10,655 nucleotides of DNA, from positions 1 to 10,655 of the forward strand of contig DASUVX010000148.1 in the NCBI GenBank assembly GCA_036378735.1, given 5' to 3'. The stretch's first letter is position 1; every line of letters begins with the position of its first letter. Below, in pieces: positions 1 to 6,031 of the stretch. The stretch is from GCA-003244245 sp036378735 (GTDB lineage: Bacteria; Actinomycetota; Actinomycetes; Mycobacteriales; Pseudonocardiaceae). The position numbers and the translations under genes were made by a program. The notes under the pieces were generated by a model, which saw nothing but the letters and a program-made list of their open reading frames with translations, had not been told where the DNA came from and ran no database searches.

Positions 1-1
1 G

Positions 2-430
2 CTCGGGGCGCTGGTGCTCGGCGTCACCGCGCTGCTGGTCAACGCCGAGCCGGGCCGGACCGCGACGACTCCGGCCGTCAAGCCGGCGGGTCCCGGGCAC
101 CAGGTCGTCAGCTACGACACCGGTGGCCCGGGCGGCAGGGGAGAACTTTTTGTGCGCGTCGATCCGGCTGCCACCGGACCGAACACCATCCACGTCACCG
201 TTGAGGATCCCGGCGGCAGCCGGCATGACGTGGCCGAAGTGCGCAGCGAGCTGATGCTCACTGCCCGAGCACTCGGTCCCTTCGCGGTACCGCTGCGGCA
301 CACGGCGCCGGGCGAGTATGACGCCAGCGGGGTCCAGCTGCCCTATCCCGGCGGCTGGAAACTGTCGATCACGGTGCGGACCTCGGACATAGATGAGACG
401 ACGGTGGCCGTCCCCATAAACGTACGCTGA
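2..430 (+). CDS. CopD-like copper resistance membrane protein, C-terminal fragment
   Basis: The reading frame is open from the left window edge to a TGA, giving 142 residues of an incomplete protein. The first ~15 residues (LGALVLGVTALLVNA) are the end of a transmembrane helix. They are followed by a Pro/Ala linker and a ~100-residue beta-rich outer domain containing PNTIHVTVEDPGG, AEVRSELMLTARALGP, PGEYDASGVQLPYPGGWKL and TVRTSDIDETTVAVPI. This helix-plus-domain ending is typical of actinobacterial CopD or CopC-CopD fusion proteins, which are thought to move copper across the membrane or bind it outside. The start and the polytopic CopD core lie outside the window, so the assignment rests on the tail alone. 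The gene ends 17 bp from the stop of the convergent gene to its right. A YtkA/FixH-like membrane protein is the main alternative. Confidence 0.72.
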   Translation, partial: LGALVLGVTALLVNAEPGRTATTPAVKPAGPGHQVVSYDTGGPGGRGELFVRVDPAATGPNTIHVTVEDPGGSRHDVAEVRSELMLTARALGPFAVPLRHTAPGEYDASGVQLPYPGGWKLSITVRTSDIDETTVAVPINVR

Positions 431-447
431 CCTGCGGTGACCAAACG

Positions 448-1047
448 CTACGTGACCGACCGGAAGGTCTCGACTACCTGGTTCACCGGCGGAAGAACAA
501 CCGTGGGATCGGACTCAGCCGCGGTGAACACCGCAATGGCGTAGTTGGTCGGGTTGTTCTCGACGGTGATCGCCAGAAACCGGATGCTGGTGTTCTTGTC
601 GTTGTTCCCGACTCCGCCGTAGACCAGAGCAGTTCGCGGGCCCACCTGCTTGGCTTCCGGCGGGATCACCTGCACGTTTTTGTAGTGACTGGCAACCTCT
701 TGGAAGAACAGGGTGCCTGCCACCGGTATCGGCCCCACCCGGCCGATACCAAGGGTGATCACCGTCTTCTGGTCTGGGCTGGTCACCGTGGTGGTACGAC
801 CCTCTTGAGTGGTCGACCACCCGGTTGGGGCGTCGAAGCGGTAGTGGCCGGCTGTGTTGACCACCTCGTTGGCGTCACCCGCGCCGCCGCCGACGACGCC
901 GCTGGTGAGCAGCAAGGCGGTCACGCCGAGAATGGCGGCGAGCAAGAGGGCGACAACACCGATCAGTGCGGGAATCGGTCGGCTGCGCATCCGGTCTATC
1001 ACGGGCAACCGGGCGAGCCAGGGCAGCTTGGAGATCAAGGTATTCAT
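448..1047 (-). CDS. hypothetical single-pass membrane protein
   Basis: I do not recognise a named family with confidence. The 199-residue product has a short basic N-terminal cytoplasmic part (residues 1-26), one strongly hydrophobic helix (about 27-52, PALIGVVALLLAAILGVTALLL), a Gly-rich hinge (VVGGGAGD) and an outer domain of about 140 residues. That domain begins HYRFDAPTGWS and continues with TTTVTSPDQKTVITLGIG and a C-terminal VVETFRSVT. The opening, a GW motif in a 'felt-like' beta pattern and a terminal helix ending in F-R-S, recalls Mog1/PsbP-like or DUF1795-type lipoprotein domains, but this is only a resemblance. The ATG start gives a clean signal anchor, though no strong Shine-Dalgarno sequence precedes it. 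High GC in third codon positions supports coding. It lies downstream of the LAETG wall-protein gene on the same strand, with a probable terminator between them. Confidence 0.75.
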   Translation of the reverse strand: MNTLISKLPWLARLPVIDRMRSRPIPALIGVVALLLAAILGVTALLLTSGVVGGGAGDANEVVNTAGHYRFDAPTGWSTTQEGRTTTVTSPDQKTVITLGIGRVGPIPVAGTLFFQEVASHYKNVQVIPPEAKQVGPRTALVYGGVGNNDKNTSIRFLAITVENNPTNYAIAVFTAAESDPTVVLPPVNQVVETFRSVT

Positions 1048-1088
1048 GAGGGCGCCGATCGTAGCGGGGACAGTGGGGTGGACATGCC

Positions 1089-1123
1089 AGCGGGGGCCGG
1101 CGCATTTCTCGCCGACCCCCGCT
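1089..1123 (-). terminator. probable intrinsic terminator of the LAETG wall-protein gene
   Basis: Two 14-bp arms (1089-1102 and 1110-1123) pair with a single mismatch around a 7-nt loop (catttct). The hairpin begins 28 bp beyond the stop codon of the leftward wall-protein gene. There is no U-tract, as is common for actinobacterial terminators. It also sits upstream of the next leftward gene (start 1047), so it may partly insulate the two. Confidence 0.6.
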
Positions 1124-1151
1124 GAAGATTTACTCAGAGACTGCTAGGAAC

Positions 1152-2639
1152 TCAGACGGTGTGCCTGCCTGCCCGGCGGCGGGTACCCGCCACAGTCAGC
1201 GCACCCAGTCCGGTGAGCAGGAATCCACCGGCCAGCAGTCCGGCGACATCGGCACCGGTCTCAGCCAGCTCGGGACCCTTCTGCTCCTCACCCTTACCGT
1301 GCTCTTCACCCTTGTTGCCTTCGCAGTGCTCTCCGTGCTCTTCACTCTTGTTGCCGTGGTCATCACAGTGGTCACCCTTGTTGTGGTGATCGTTGCCCTC
1401 GTTGGTCTCGTGGGCGAGGGTCTCGGACTGGCCGAGGACCACCAGCAGGACACGGTTCAGCACGTCGAGGCGCAGGGCCTCCTGCGCACTACCGGCGCCC
1501 TTGGGGTTGTGGAAGATGACCGACTTGCCCTGGTTGAGCAGCAAGCACAGGATCGCGGAGTCACCGCAGTGGTCAGGGAGGGCCAACCCGAACGGAGCGT
1601 CCAGCAGGTACGACGAGTGACCGTTGCTGTCGATACCCAGCAGGAACGAGTGACGCTCGGTGTCCGGCTTGTCCGACCGCGACTTCGAGTCGGAGTGCAC
1701 GGCCTCGAGGCCAAGTCCCTCACATGGTGTGGTCAGCTTGTCGCGCTTGCCGATGCAGAGGTTCAGCAGCTCGTTGGCGGAGTCAGCCTTGGTGTGGCCG
1801 GATGCCTTGTCCCGCTCCGCGATGCCGAGACCCTCGGCAACACCCAGAGACAGGATCCCGTTGCACTCGTAGGAGGCGGTGACGTCGTGGTCACGCCTGT
1901 CCTTGCCCTTACTACCCAGGCACAGGGCCGCGACGCCGCCGCGAGCTGCGGCAAGCGAGTTGTCGTGGTCCTCGGTAGCCACCGTGTTGTGGTAGAGCAG
2001 GCTCAGGCAGAGCAGGCCGCCGGTGGTGCCGCACAGCTTGAGAGCGTCACCGTTGTCGCCTGACCGGTTGTGGTCGCGGGAGTCCGCGCTGGAACCGATG
2101 ATCCTGCTGCCGCCCAGACCGAGCACGGTCGAGTCGGCGTGCGACTGCCCATTGTCCTCGATGGTCGCGTCATACCTGGTGATGTCCAGCAGGCGGGACT
2201 TCAACAGATCGACCTTGCCGACCTCGCCGGAGGCGTGATCAGGCGGGCGAGGGTCATCGATCGCATCGCTGTTGGGGGTGTCGTCCCGGTGCACATCGTC
2301 ACCGTGGTGATCCCCATTGTGACCGCCATGGTCGTCGTGCGATCCGGTCAGACCTGGGTTGCCGTTACCGATGATGTCACCGAGGCCGGGAACGGGCAGG
2401 TTGCCAGGACTAGGCAGGTCGCCGGGACCAGCTGGGGTCTGTGGCAATGCGGGCGCATTGGGGTTGGGGGGCGCCACCGGATCTCCAGGCGTAGCTGGGC
2501 CACCGGGGGTGCTCATGATCTGCTGCACTGAGTGGACCACCTGCGCCGAGGCAGCACCCGGCAGCAAAACCATCGCGGCTGCCGTGCCGGCGGCCATGAG
2601 AGCCAGGCGGCGATGCCTCCTGGGTGTGCGTGACGTCAT
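1152..2639 (-). CDS. secreted Cys- and His-rich surface protein with LAETG sorting signal (class E sortase substrate)
   Basis: The 495-residue product is built like a sortase substrate. It has a basic start and Sec signal peptide (residues 1-32, probable cut after AASA) and a Pro/Gly/Asn-rich linker (44-100). An acidic His/Asp tract follows (about 101-135, containing HDDHGGHNGDHHGDD). The central domain (140-410) carries eight cysteines, at 203, 211, 240, 259, 295, 306, 358 and 365. Next is a His/Glu/Lys/Asn tract (412-455) with Cys425 and Cys439, then LAETG at 458-462, a hydrophobic helix (463-485) and the tail RRRAGRHTV. LAXTG is the recognition motif of class E sortases, and one is encoded at 6032. 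Two central stretches, LCGTTGGLLCL and HCGDSAILCLLL, look like a diverged internal duplication. The frame is open to 2903, but the ATG at 2639 is preferred because GAGGAGG lies 11 nt before it and the signal peptide begins there. Function is unknown; metal binding by the His/acidic tracts and disulfide bonding are inferences. Confidence 0.88.
   Translation of the reverse strand: MTSRTPRRHRRLALMAAGTAAAMVLLPGAASAQVVHSVQQIMSTPGGPATPGDPVAPPNPNAPALPQTPAGPGDLPSPGNLPVPGLGDIIGNGNPGLTGSHDDHGGHNGDHHGDDVHRDDTPNSDAIDDPRPPDHASGEVGKVDLLKSRLLDITRYDATIEDNGQSHADSTVLGLGGSRIIGSSADSRDHNRSGDNGDALKLCGTTGGLLCLSLLYHNTVATEDHDNSLAAARGGVAALCLGSKGKDRRDHDVTASYECNGILSLGVAEGLGIAERDKASGHTKADSANELLNLCIGKRDKLTTPCEGLGLEAVHSDSKSRSDKPDTERHSFLLGIDSNGHSSYLLDAPFGLALPDHCGDSAILCLLLNQGKSVIFHNPKGAGSAQEALRLDVLNRVLLVVLGQSETLAHETNEGNDHHNKGDHCDDHGNKSEEHGEHCEGNKGEEHGKGEEQKGPELAETGADVAGLLAGGFLLTGLGALTVAGTRRRAGRHTV
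1297..1383 (-). repeat. in-frame short repeat encoding N-K-[GS]-[DE]-x-H units
   Basis: A 23-bp stretch at 1297-1319 recurs at 1333-1355 with one difference, 36 bp apart. A shorter 12-bp core (tcacccttgttg) appears a third time at 1372-1383, 30 bp from the second. Both spacings are multiples of three, so the repeats encode NKGDHC, NKSEEH and NKGEEH at residues 420-447 of the wall protein. This looks like a repeat-grown, charged linker just before the sorting signal. Confidence 0.7.
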
Positions 2640-2650
2640 GTTCCGGTGTT

Positions 2651-2657
2651 CCTCCTC
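2651..2657 (-). promoter_or_regulatory. ribosome binding site fixing the LAETG gene start
   Basis: The minus strand reads GAGGAGG, a near-perfect Shine-Dalgarno sequence, 11 nt upstream of the ATG at 2639. It selects this codon over the frame extension to 2903, which would bury the signal peptide inside the protein. Confidence 0.7.
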
Positions 2658-2666
2658 GTTCGAGAT

Positions 2667-2781
2667 CTCTCCGCGAGAGGGCGGTACGGCTGTCCCCCTC
2701 GGGTGCCGTGGATCCCTCGTACCTGGCAATAAACGCCCGAAGTTCACCCGGGAAGTGGGTGATCTCCGCGCATCCAGGTAC
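2667..2781 (-). promoter_or_regulatory. possible structured 5' leader of the LAETG gene
   Basis: Read on the minus strand, three predicted stem-loops follow one another just before the Shine-Dalgarno sequence. First, an 8-bp closing stem GTACCTGG/CCAGGTAC (2781-2774 with 2726-2719) encloses a 6-bp hairpin TCACCC/GGGTGA (2762-2757 with 2749-2744). Second is an ACGGC/GCCGT stem (2709-2705 with 2690-2686) with an inner CCC/GGG pairing. Third is CTCTC/GAGAG with a 3-nt loop (2679-2667). I do not recognise a known riboswitch class. Stems of this size can arise by chance in GC-rich DNA, and the transcription start is unknown. Confidence 0.35.
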
Positions 2782-3062
2782 CGGCTCAACGAGGTGGGAG
2801 TCGGCGCAGATACGACTGGTGGCATGACTGTGCCCCGAACGGTGAGCCGTGCCCTGATCGAAACGCCCTGGACGTGGCAAATTGCCCGCGCGGCGCTTGT
2901 CAACGGTTATCGAACCACCCGAAGTAGGTAACGCTACGTCATTCCCGATTACTTTGCGTTGCAGAAGCCGCAACTCGGGCGTGACTTGACCATCCTGCGC
3001 GGCGAAGGGATCAGGCCCCGAACGGCACGATCGATCCCAGCCATGGTTGACTACCAGCCGTT

Positions 3063-3623
3063 ATGTCGCCAGCGCGCCGCCACAAGCCGATCATGGTGAC
3101 GAGCGCGGGTGGCTTGCTCGCCGTCACCATCGTGGCCTGCAGTCATATCGCCACCGCACCCGAGACATCGGATGGCCGGTCACCCGCCGTTGCATCGCCG
3201 GCTGTGGCGCCGCCCGCGCCGCAGCCAGCGGCCGATGGACCGTGTCCTTACCTGCCGGCAGGGTCAGTACAAACGATCAACGGTGAGCGGGTCACCGCAG
3301 TTCGGGTCTCGGAGACACGGCCCGACCAGCCGTACCCGGCGTGTTTTTTCCTCACTTACCACGATGCCGTGCAAGTGCGAACCTGGATCGTGGTCGCCAC
3401 CCCACAGACGGCCGGAGCAACCGTCGACGCGGTGGCCCCGGTAGCTAGCTCTGACCGTGCCGAGCTACCTGGCGGATGGTCCGGCGGTTCGCAACCGACC
3501 GCTGATGGAGCGGTATTCGCGGTGGCTCGGCACGGCACCGCGGTCGTGATCACGACCAACCAGCGGCAGACGATCGGTGCTCGGCGGATCGCCGAGCAGG
3601 TGATAGCCACCCTGGGTCTCTAA
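3063..3623 (+). CDS. DUF2020-family lipoprotein
   Basis: The 186-residue product starts with basic residues and a hydrophobic stretch ending in a lipobox (TIVAC, acylated Cys at 26), so it should be exported and lipid-anchored on the outer face of the membrane. An Ala/Pro-rich spacer (residues 30-58) follows. Then comes a ~125-residue domain with CPYLPAG, NGERVTAVRV, PACFFLTY, GGWSGGSQ, AVFAVARHGTAVVITTNQ and a terminal RIAEQVIATLGL. This set (CPYL, a Cys-F/W-x-Y pair, GW-SGG, TNQQ and a C-terminal helix ending LGL) matches the actinobacterial DUF2020 lipoproteins, whose function is not known. The two domain cysteines (in CPYL and PACFF) may form a disulfide. No good ribosome binding site precedes the ATG used; a second in-frame ATG at 3093 would still leave a short signal peptide. 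The gene diverges from the LAETG wall-protein gene and converges on a small leftward frame. Confidence 0.82.
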   Translation: MSPARRHKPIMVTSAGGLLAVTIVACSHIATAPETSDGRSPAVASPAVAPPAPQPAADGPCPYLPAGSVQTINGERVTAVRVSETRPDQPYPACFFLTYHDAVQVRTWIVVATPQTAGATVDAVAPVASSDRAELPGGWSGGSQPTADGAVFAVARHGTAVVITTNQRQTIGARRIAEQVIATLGL

Positions 3624-3688
3624 GGCTGGACCTCTAATGGCCGCGCTGGGATTCGAGTAGTCGACCACCTGGACCACCCAGTCCAGCC
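3624..3688. terminator. inverted repeat in the convergent gap after the lipoprotein gene
   Basis: The 8-bp arms GGCTGGAC (3624-3631) and GTCCAGCC (3681-3688) pair exactly, 49 nt apart, and the left arm begins directly after the TAA stop. The segment between also contains a GACCACCTGGACCACC near-repeat. It could form a large stem that helps end transcription, but the long loop makes this tentative. Confidence 0.3.
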
Positions 3689-3730
3689 GCGTGCACGCTG
3701 ATTCCGTCCTTTGGGCCGGCCAGCAACGGG

Positions 3731-3991
3731 TCAGTCATCGCCGCCCGGACGGTGATGAGCGCGAACCACGCCGTTGCCGACCGGCGAGCGGCCGGTGGCG
3801 ACCTCATGGCGGTACCGCGACGTCAACTGGTCTTGCGTCCGGACAGCGCTCCGCACGGATTTCGGCGACTGCCAGCGGTTGCGGACCATCGCGCCGGCAA
3901 CTCCCACAATCCCGAGCAACGCCGTGACCACCCACGGCCAGTGGCTCCGGCGTCGCGCGGGGTCGGGGCGCGTAGCGTTCACCTCGTTCAC
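3731..3991 (-). CDS. hypothetical small membrane protein
   Basis: I do not recognise this 86-residue product. After a charged start (ATRPDPARRRSHW) there is one hydrophobic helix (about residues 18-37, WPWVVTALLGIVGVAGAMV). A basic, low-structure C-terminal half rich in Arg, Ser and His follows. About 87% of codons end in G or C, which fits coding in this genome. The frame opens with GTG at 3991, only one base after a TGAGGA sequence; a second GTG at 3982 has better spacing from it and would give 83 residues. The gap of 107 bp to the divergent ppiA leaves room for promoters of both. The C-terminal half does not look like a folded domain, so a chance frame or a decayed gene remains possible. 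Confidence 0.42.
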   Translation of the reverse strand: MNEVNATRPDPARRRSHWPWVVTALLGIVGVAGAMVRNRWQSPKSVRSAVRTQDQLTSRYRHEVATGRSPVGNGVVRAHHRPGGDD

Positions 3992-4098
3992 ATCCTCAAC
4001 TGAGTTGTTTACAGTCGCTGCCAGCTTGTTTGATGACGTTGATGGAGAGGATCGTGCCTATCCAGGCCTGTCCGCAACCCAAGCTGGGTGGTGGCAGG

Positions 4099-4647
4099 AT
4101 GGGTCTGGTGACCGAACGGACGACGACCGCGACTGGCGCCATCCTGCACACGAGTGCGGGGGACATCCGCCTGAACCTGTTCCCGACCCACGCCCCGAAA
4201 ACGGTGGCGAACTTCATCGGCCTTGCCGAGGGCAGTAAGGACTATTCCCAGCGCAACGCCAAAGGCGAGCTGTCCGGCCCGTTCTATGACGGCGCACTGT
4301 TCCATCGGGTGATCGAGGGGTTCATGATCCAGGGTGGCGACCCGACCGGTACCGGCAGGGGTGGCCCGGGCTACCGGTTCGGTGATGAAACCCATCCCGA
4401 CCTGCAGTTCAATCGGCCGTACCTGCTCGCGATGGCGAATGCGGGCCCGAACACCAACGGCTCGCAGTTCTTCATCACCGTGCGCCCCACCACGCATCTC
4501 AACCGCAAGCACACCATCTTCGGCGAGGTGGCCGACCAGCAGTCCCGCTCCGTGGTCGATGCCATTGCACGAACCCCGACGCGGGGTGACCGTCCAGTGA
4601 ACAACATCGTGATCGAGCGAGTGACCGTCGAGCCGTCCGGAGTATGA
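4099..4647 (+). CDS. ppiA: cyclophilin-type peptidyl-prolyl cis-trans isomerase
   Basis: The enzyme speeds cis-trans isomerisation of Xaa-Pro bonds and acts in the cytoplasm, as no signal peptide is present. The 182 residues match the length of mycobacterial PpiA. They show the cyclophilin order: LHTSAGDIRLNLFP, HAPKTVANFIGLAEG, the catalytic stretch FHRVIEGFMIQGGDPTGTGR (with the conserved Arg, Phe and Gln), AMANAGPNTNGSQFFIT, and HLNRKHTIFGEV. In the last motif His stands where human cyclophilin A has the cyclosporin-contacting Trp, as is usual in bacteria. The frame is open to an ATG at 4030, but homology begins near residue 15 of the form starting at 4099. A GTG at 4108, preceded by AGGA, is an equally reasonable start. 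The stop overlaps the ATG of the rhomboid gene (ATGA), so the two are probably translated together. Confidence 0.93.
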   Translation: MGLVTERTTTATGAILHTSAGDIRLNLFPTHAPKTVANFIGLAEGSKDYSQRNAKGELSGPFYDGALFHRVIEGFMIQGGDPTGTGRGGPGYRFGDETHPDLQFNRPYLLAMANAGPNTNGSQFFITVRPTTHLNRKHTIFGEVADQQSRSVVDAIARTPTRGDRPVNNIVIERVTVEPSGV

Positions 4648-5399
4648 CAGCGATGACCGGCCCTGTGTGTGTCCGGCACCCGGGCCGCACAACCGCAGTG
4701 CGCTGCACCCGCTGCGACCGACCCGCCTGTTTCGATTGCCTGCGCGAAGCTTCGGTGGGCTATCACTGTGTGGACTGCGTCGCCGAGGGCGGTCGCTCGC
4801 GCCCGCGCACCAGCACGGTGTCGTGGCCGAAGCCGACCGGCCGGCTGCTGGTGGTTCCGGCATTGATCGCGATCAACGTTGGTATCTTCATGATCACCGT
4901 GCTGCAGGCCGCCAGCGTGTCACATAACGCGGACGCGCGGCTGTTCCAGCGGTGGGCGTTGCAGCCGAGTGCGGTGGCTGACGGTGCCTGGTGGCAACTG
5001 CTCACGTCGGGTTTCCTGCACATCGGCCCCATTCACCTGGCGTTCAACATGATCGCGCTGTGGGTGATCGGCCGGGATCTCGAGCAGGTACTGGGCAGCA
5101 CTCGCTTCCTGGTGGTCTACCTCGTGTCGCTGCTGGGCGGATCGCTGGTGGTCTACCTGTTCGAGAATCCGGCGAGCCACACCGCCGGTGCGTCAGGCGC
5201 GGTGTTCGGCCTGATGGGAGGCCTCGCCGTGGTCCTGATGAAACTGCGGCTTTCCCCGCGTCCGGCGCTGACGATCATATTGCTGAACGTGGTCATCAGC
5301 GTTGCGGTGCCCAACATCTCCATCCTGGGCCACCTCGGCGGCCTGGCCTTCGGCGCAGCCGTCACCGCCGCCATGCTCTACCTCCCCCAACGGCACTAA
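4644..5399 (+). CDS. rhomboid-family intramembrane serine protease with N-terminal zinc-binding box
   Basis: This polytopic membrane protease (251 residues) should cut substrate helices inside the membrane. The catalytic Ser184 sits in GASGAVFG and His230 in GHLGGLAFG. The oxyanion-region motif is present as FLHIGPIHLAFNM, with His131 and Asn135. At least six hydrophobic segments lie between residues 67 and 246. The N-terminal 50 residues carry a cysteine-rich box (C9, H12, C21, C24, C29, C32, C42, C45, with H41), similar to the small zinc/B-box-like domain found in front of many actinobacterial rhomboids. The start overlaps the ppiA stop by 4 bp, which implies translational coupling; a second ATG three codons later is possible. 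The equivalent position in M. tuberculosis holds a rhomboid-like membrane protein gene (Rv0010c region), though orientation and detail differ. Substrates are unknown. Confidence 0.92.
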   Translation: MTAMTGPVCVRHPGRTTAVRCTRCDRPACFDCLREASVGYHCVDCVAEGGRSRPRTSTVSWPKPTGRLLVVPALIAINVGIFMITVLQAASVSHNADARLFQRWALQPSAVADGAWWQLLTSGFLHIGPIHLAFNMIALWVIGRDLEQVLGSTRFLVVYLVSLLGGSLVVYLFENPASHTAGASGAVFGLMGGLAVVLMKLRLSPRPALTIILLNVVISVAVPNISILGHLGGLAFGAAVTAAMLYLPQRH

Positions 5400-5410
5400 C
5401 CCCCACCCAC

Positions 5411-5476
5411 CCCCGCGTGTCGCGCCCCCCTGCCCGGTGTGTCGTGATCTGCTGTCCGGTGTGTCGCGCCGCGACG
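5411..5476. repeat. three degenerate 22-bp tandem repeats
   Basis: The hexamer GTGTCG occurs at 5417, 5439 and 5461, exactly 22 bp apart, in a C-rich context. The second and third units share CCGGTGTGTCG (5434-5444 and 5456-5466). The first and third share GTGTCGCGCC (5417-5426 and 5461-5470). The third unit can fold as GTCGC-GCC-GCGAC. The array starts 11 bp after the rhomboid stop in the gap between two convergent genes. Confidence 0.6.
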
Positions 5477-5503
5477 CGCGTGCACACTGCACCGAGCCGG
5501 CGC

Positions 5504-5525
5504 TTGTCCACAACGTCTATCCACA
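5504..5525 (+). promoter_or_regulatory. pair of DnaA-box-like 9-mers
   Basis: TTGTCCACA (5504-5512) is the preferred DnaA box of high-GC actinobacteria. CTATCCACA (5517-5525) differs from TTATCCACA at one base. Both have the same orientation and start 13 bp apart. The gap lies in a gene block that is close to oriC in relatives. Actual DnaA binding is an inference. Confidence 0.45.
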
Positions 5526-5578
5526 CTGGGGATGAAATTGCAGGCGTGTTGTTCGCCTGTGGGCGCTGACCGGGACGA

Positions 5579-5845
5579 TCAGCGCCAGCGCATGGTCATC
5601 AACAAGCCGCTGACCATCAACGCAAAGCCGATCATGAAGTTCCAGTTCCCGAGGCTGTTGAGCAGCGGGATCTTGTCGACAGCGAGGTAGTTGACCACCA
5701 GCCACAGCAAGCCGAGGACCATCAATCCCAGCATGACGCCGACATAGAGCGGGTGGGAGGGACCTGCGACGTGGACCTTCGCCGGACCCATCGCCTCGGC
5801 CGGCGGGGTGTAGACCGACTTCTTGCGGACCTTTGACTTCGGCAT
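5579..5845 (-). CDS. crgA: cell division protein CrgA
   Basis: CrgA is a small inner-membrane protein that tunes septum formation in actinobacteria. In mycobacteria it contacts FtsZ, FtsI/PbpB and other divisome parts; in Streptomyces it restrains septation during aerial growth. The 88 residues show the family layout: a basic start MPKSKVRKK, a short cytoplasmic region with VYTPP, a first helix (31-53, HPLYVGVMLGLMVLGLLWLV), a loop containing IPLLNSLGNWNF, and a second helix (67-85) ending TMRWR. The loop NWN is characteristic. The frame also has an ATG at 5851, but the GAGGA sequence lies 2-3 nt from that codon and 7-8 nt from the ATG at 5845. The latter also gives the conserved MPKSK start. 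The gene converges on the rhomboid gene and diverges from the sortase operon. Confidence 0.95.
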   Translation of the reverse strand: MPKSKVRKKSVYTPPAEAMGPAKVHVAGPSHPLYVGVMLGLMVLGLLWLVVNYLAVDKIPLLNSLGNWNFMIGFALMVSGLLMTMRWR

Positions 5846-5914
5846 GGTCATTTCCTCGTCTGGCGAGCGGCGCTGCTGAACACGTTAACCTAACGCGGCC
5901 GCGGGTCGGCACGG

Positions 5915-5938
5915 GCGGCCAGACGGCCGTCCGGCCGC
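5915..5938. promoter_or_regulatory. 24-bp imperfect palindrome in the crgA-sortase divergent region
   Basis: Positions 5915-5938 form a palindrome with one mismatched pair (5921/5932), with the perfect core GACGGCCGTC at 5922-5931. It lies between two divergent genes, where an operator for a dimeric regulator would be expected. GC richness makes chance palindromes likely, so support is modest. Confidence 0.3.
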
Positions 5939-6031
5939 GATCCGGCAGCCCCTACTGGCCCGGGCAGTCATGAGTTATCTACACCCACTACGGTCTGGCG
6001 TGCCCCGGCCCCGTGCCCGTGAGGAGGTTTC

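Larger units (their letters stand above)
2640..3062. promoter_or_regulatory. 423-bp divergent intergenic region between the LAETG gene and the lipoprotein gene
   Basis: No convincing gene lies here. The longer frames crossing it are extensions or shadows of the neighbours. It must hold the promoters of two diverging genes. On the minus strand a TTGACA hexamer occurs at 2903-2898, but no good -10 element lies 16-18 nt beyond it. On the plus strand a TTGACC occurs near 2985, again without a clear -10. A short inverted repeat GGGATC/GATCCC (3007-3012 and 3033-3038) precedes the lipoprotein gene. The part next to the wall-protein gene contains several hairpins, listed separately. The promoter positions are therefore not established. 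Confidence 0.45.

Noticed and set aside
1297..1383. CRISPR-like spacing of short repeats
   Set aside because: The repeats are in frame, differ in spacing (36 and 30 bp) and encode a repeated peptide inside a gene; there is no leader or cas gene.
1161..2063. 300-codon plus-strand frame opposite the wall-protein gene
   Set aside because: It is antisense to a well-supported gene with signal peptide and sorting signal. Its valine/leucine-rich, low-complexity product is what GC-rich antisense frames give.
2667..2781. c-di-AMP (ydaO-type) riboswitch before the wall-protein gene
   Set aside because: These switches often precede wall genes in actinobacteria, but the conserved ydaO 3' element (CCGAAUCCGUCAGCU-like) is missing and the stems do not match the class.
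2640..2903. N-terminal extension of the LAETG protein to 583 residues
   Set aside because: The extension has no signal-peptide character and would place the real signal peptide at residues 89-120. A strong ribosome site precedes the ATG at 2639.
3640..3690. tRNA gene or tRNA-derived attachment site suggested by GGGATTCGAG
   Set aside because: Only a poor T-loop-like string is present. No acceptor stem, anticodon arm or CCA-adjacent pairing could be found around it.
4014..4098. Earlier ATG (4030) for ppiA
   Set aside because: The extra 23 residues have no family similarity and no ribosome site; the start at 4099 gives the usual family length of about 182 residues.
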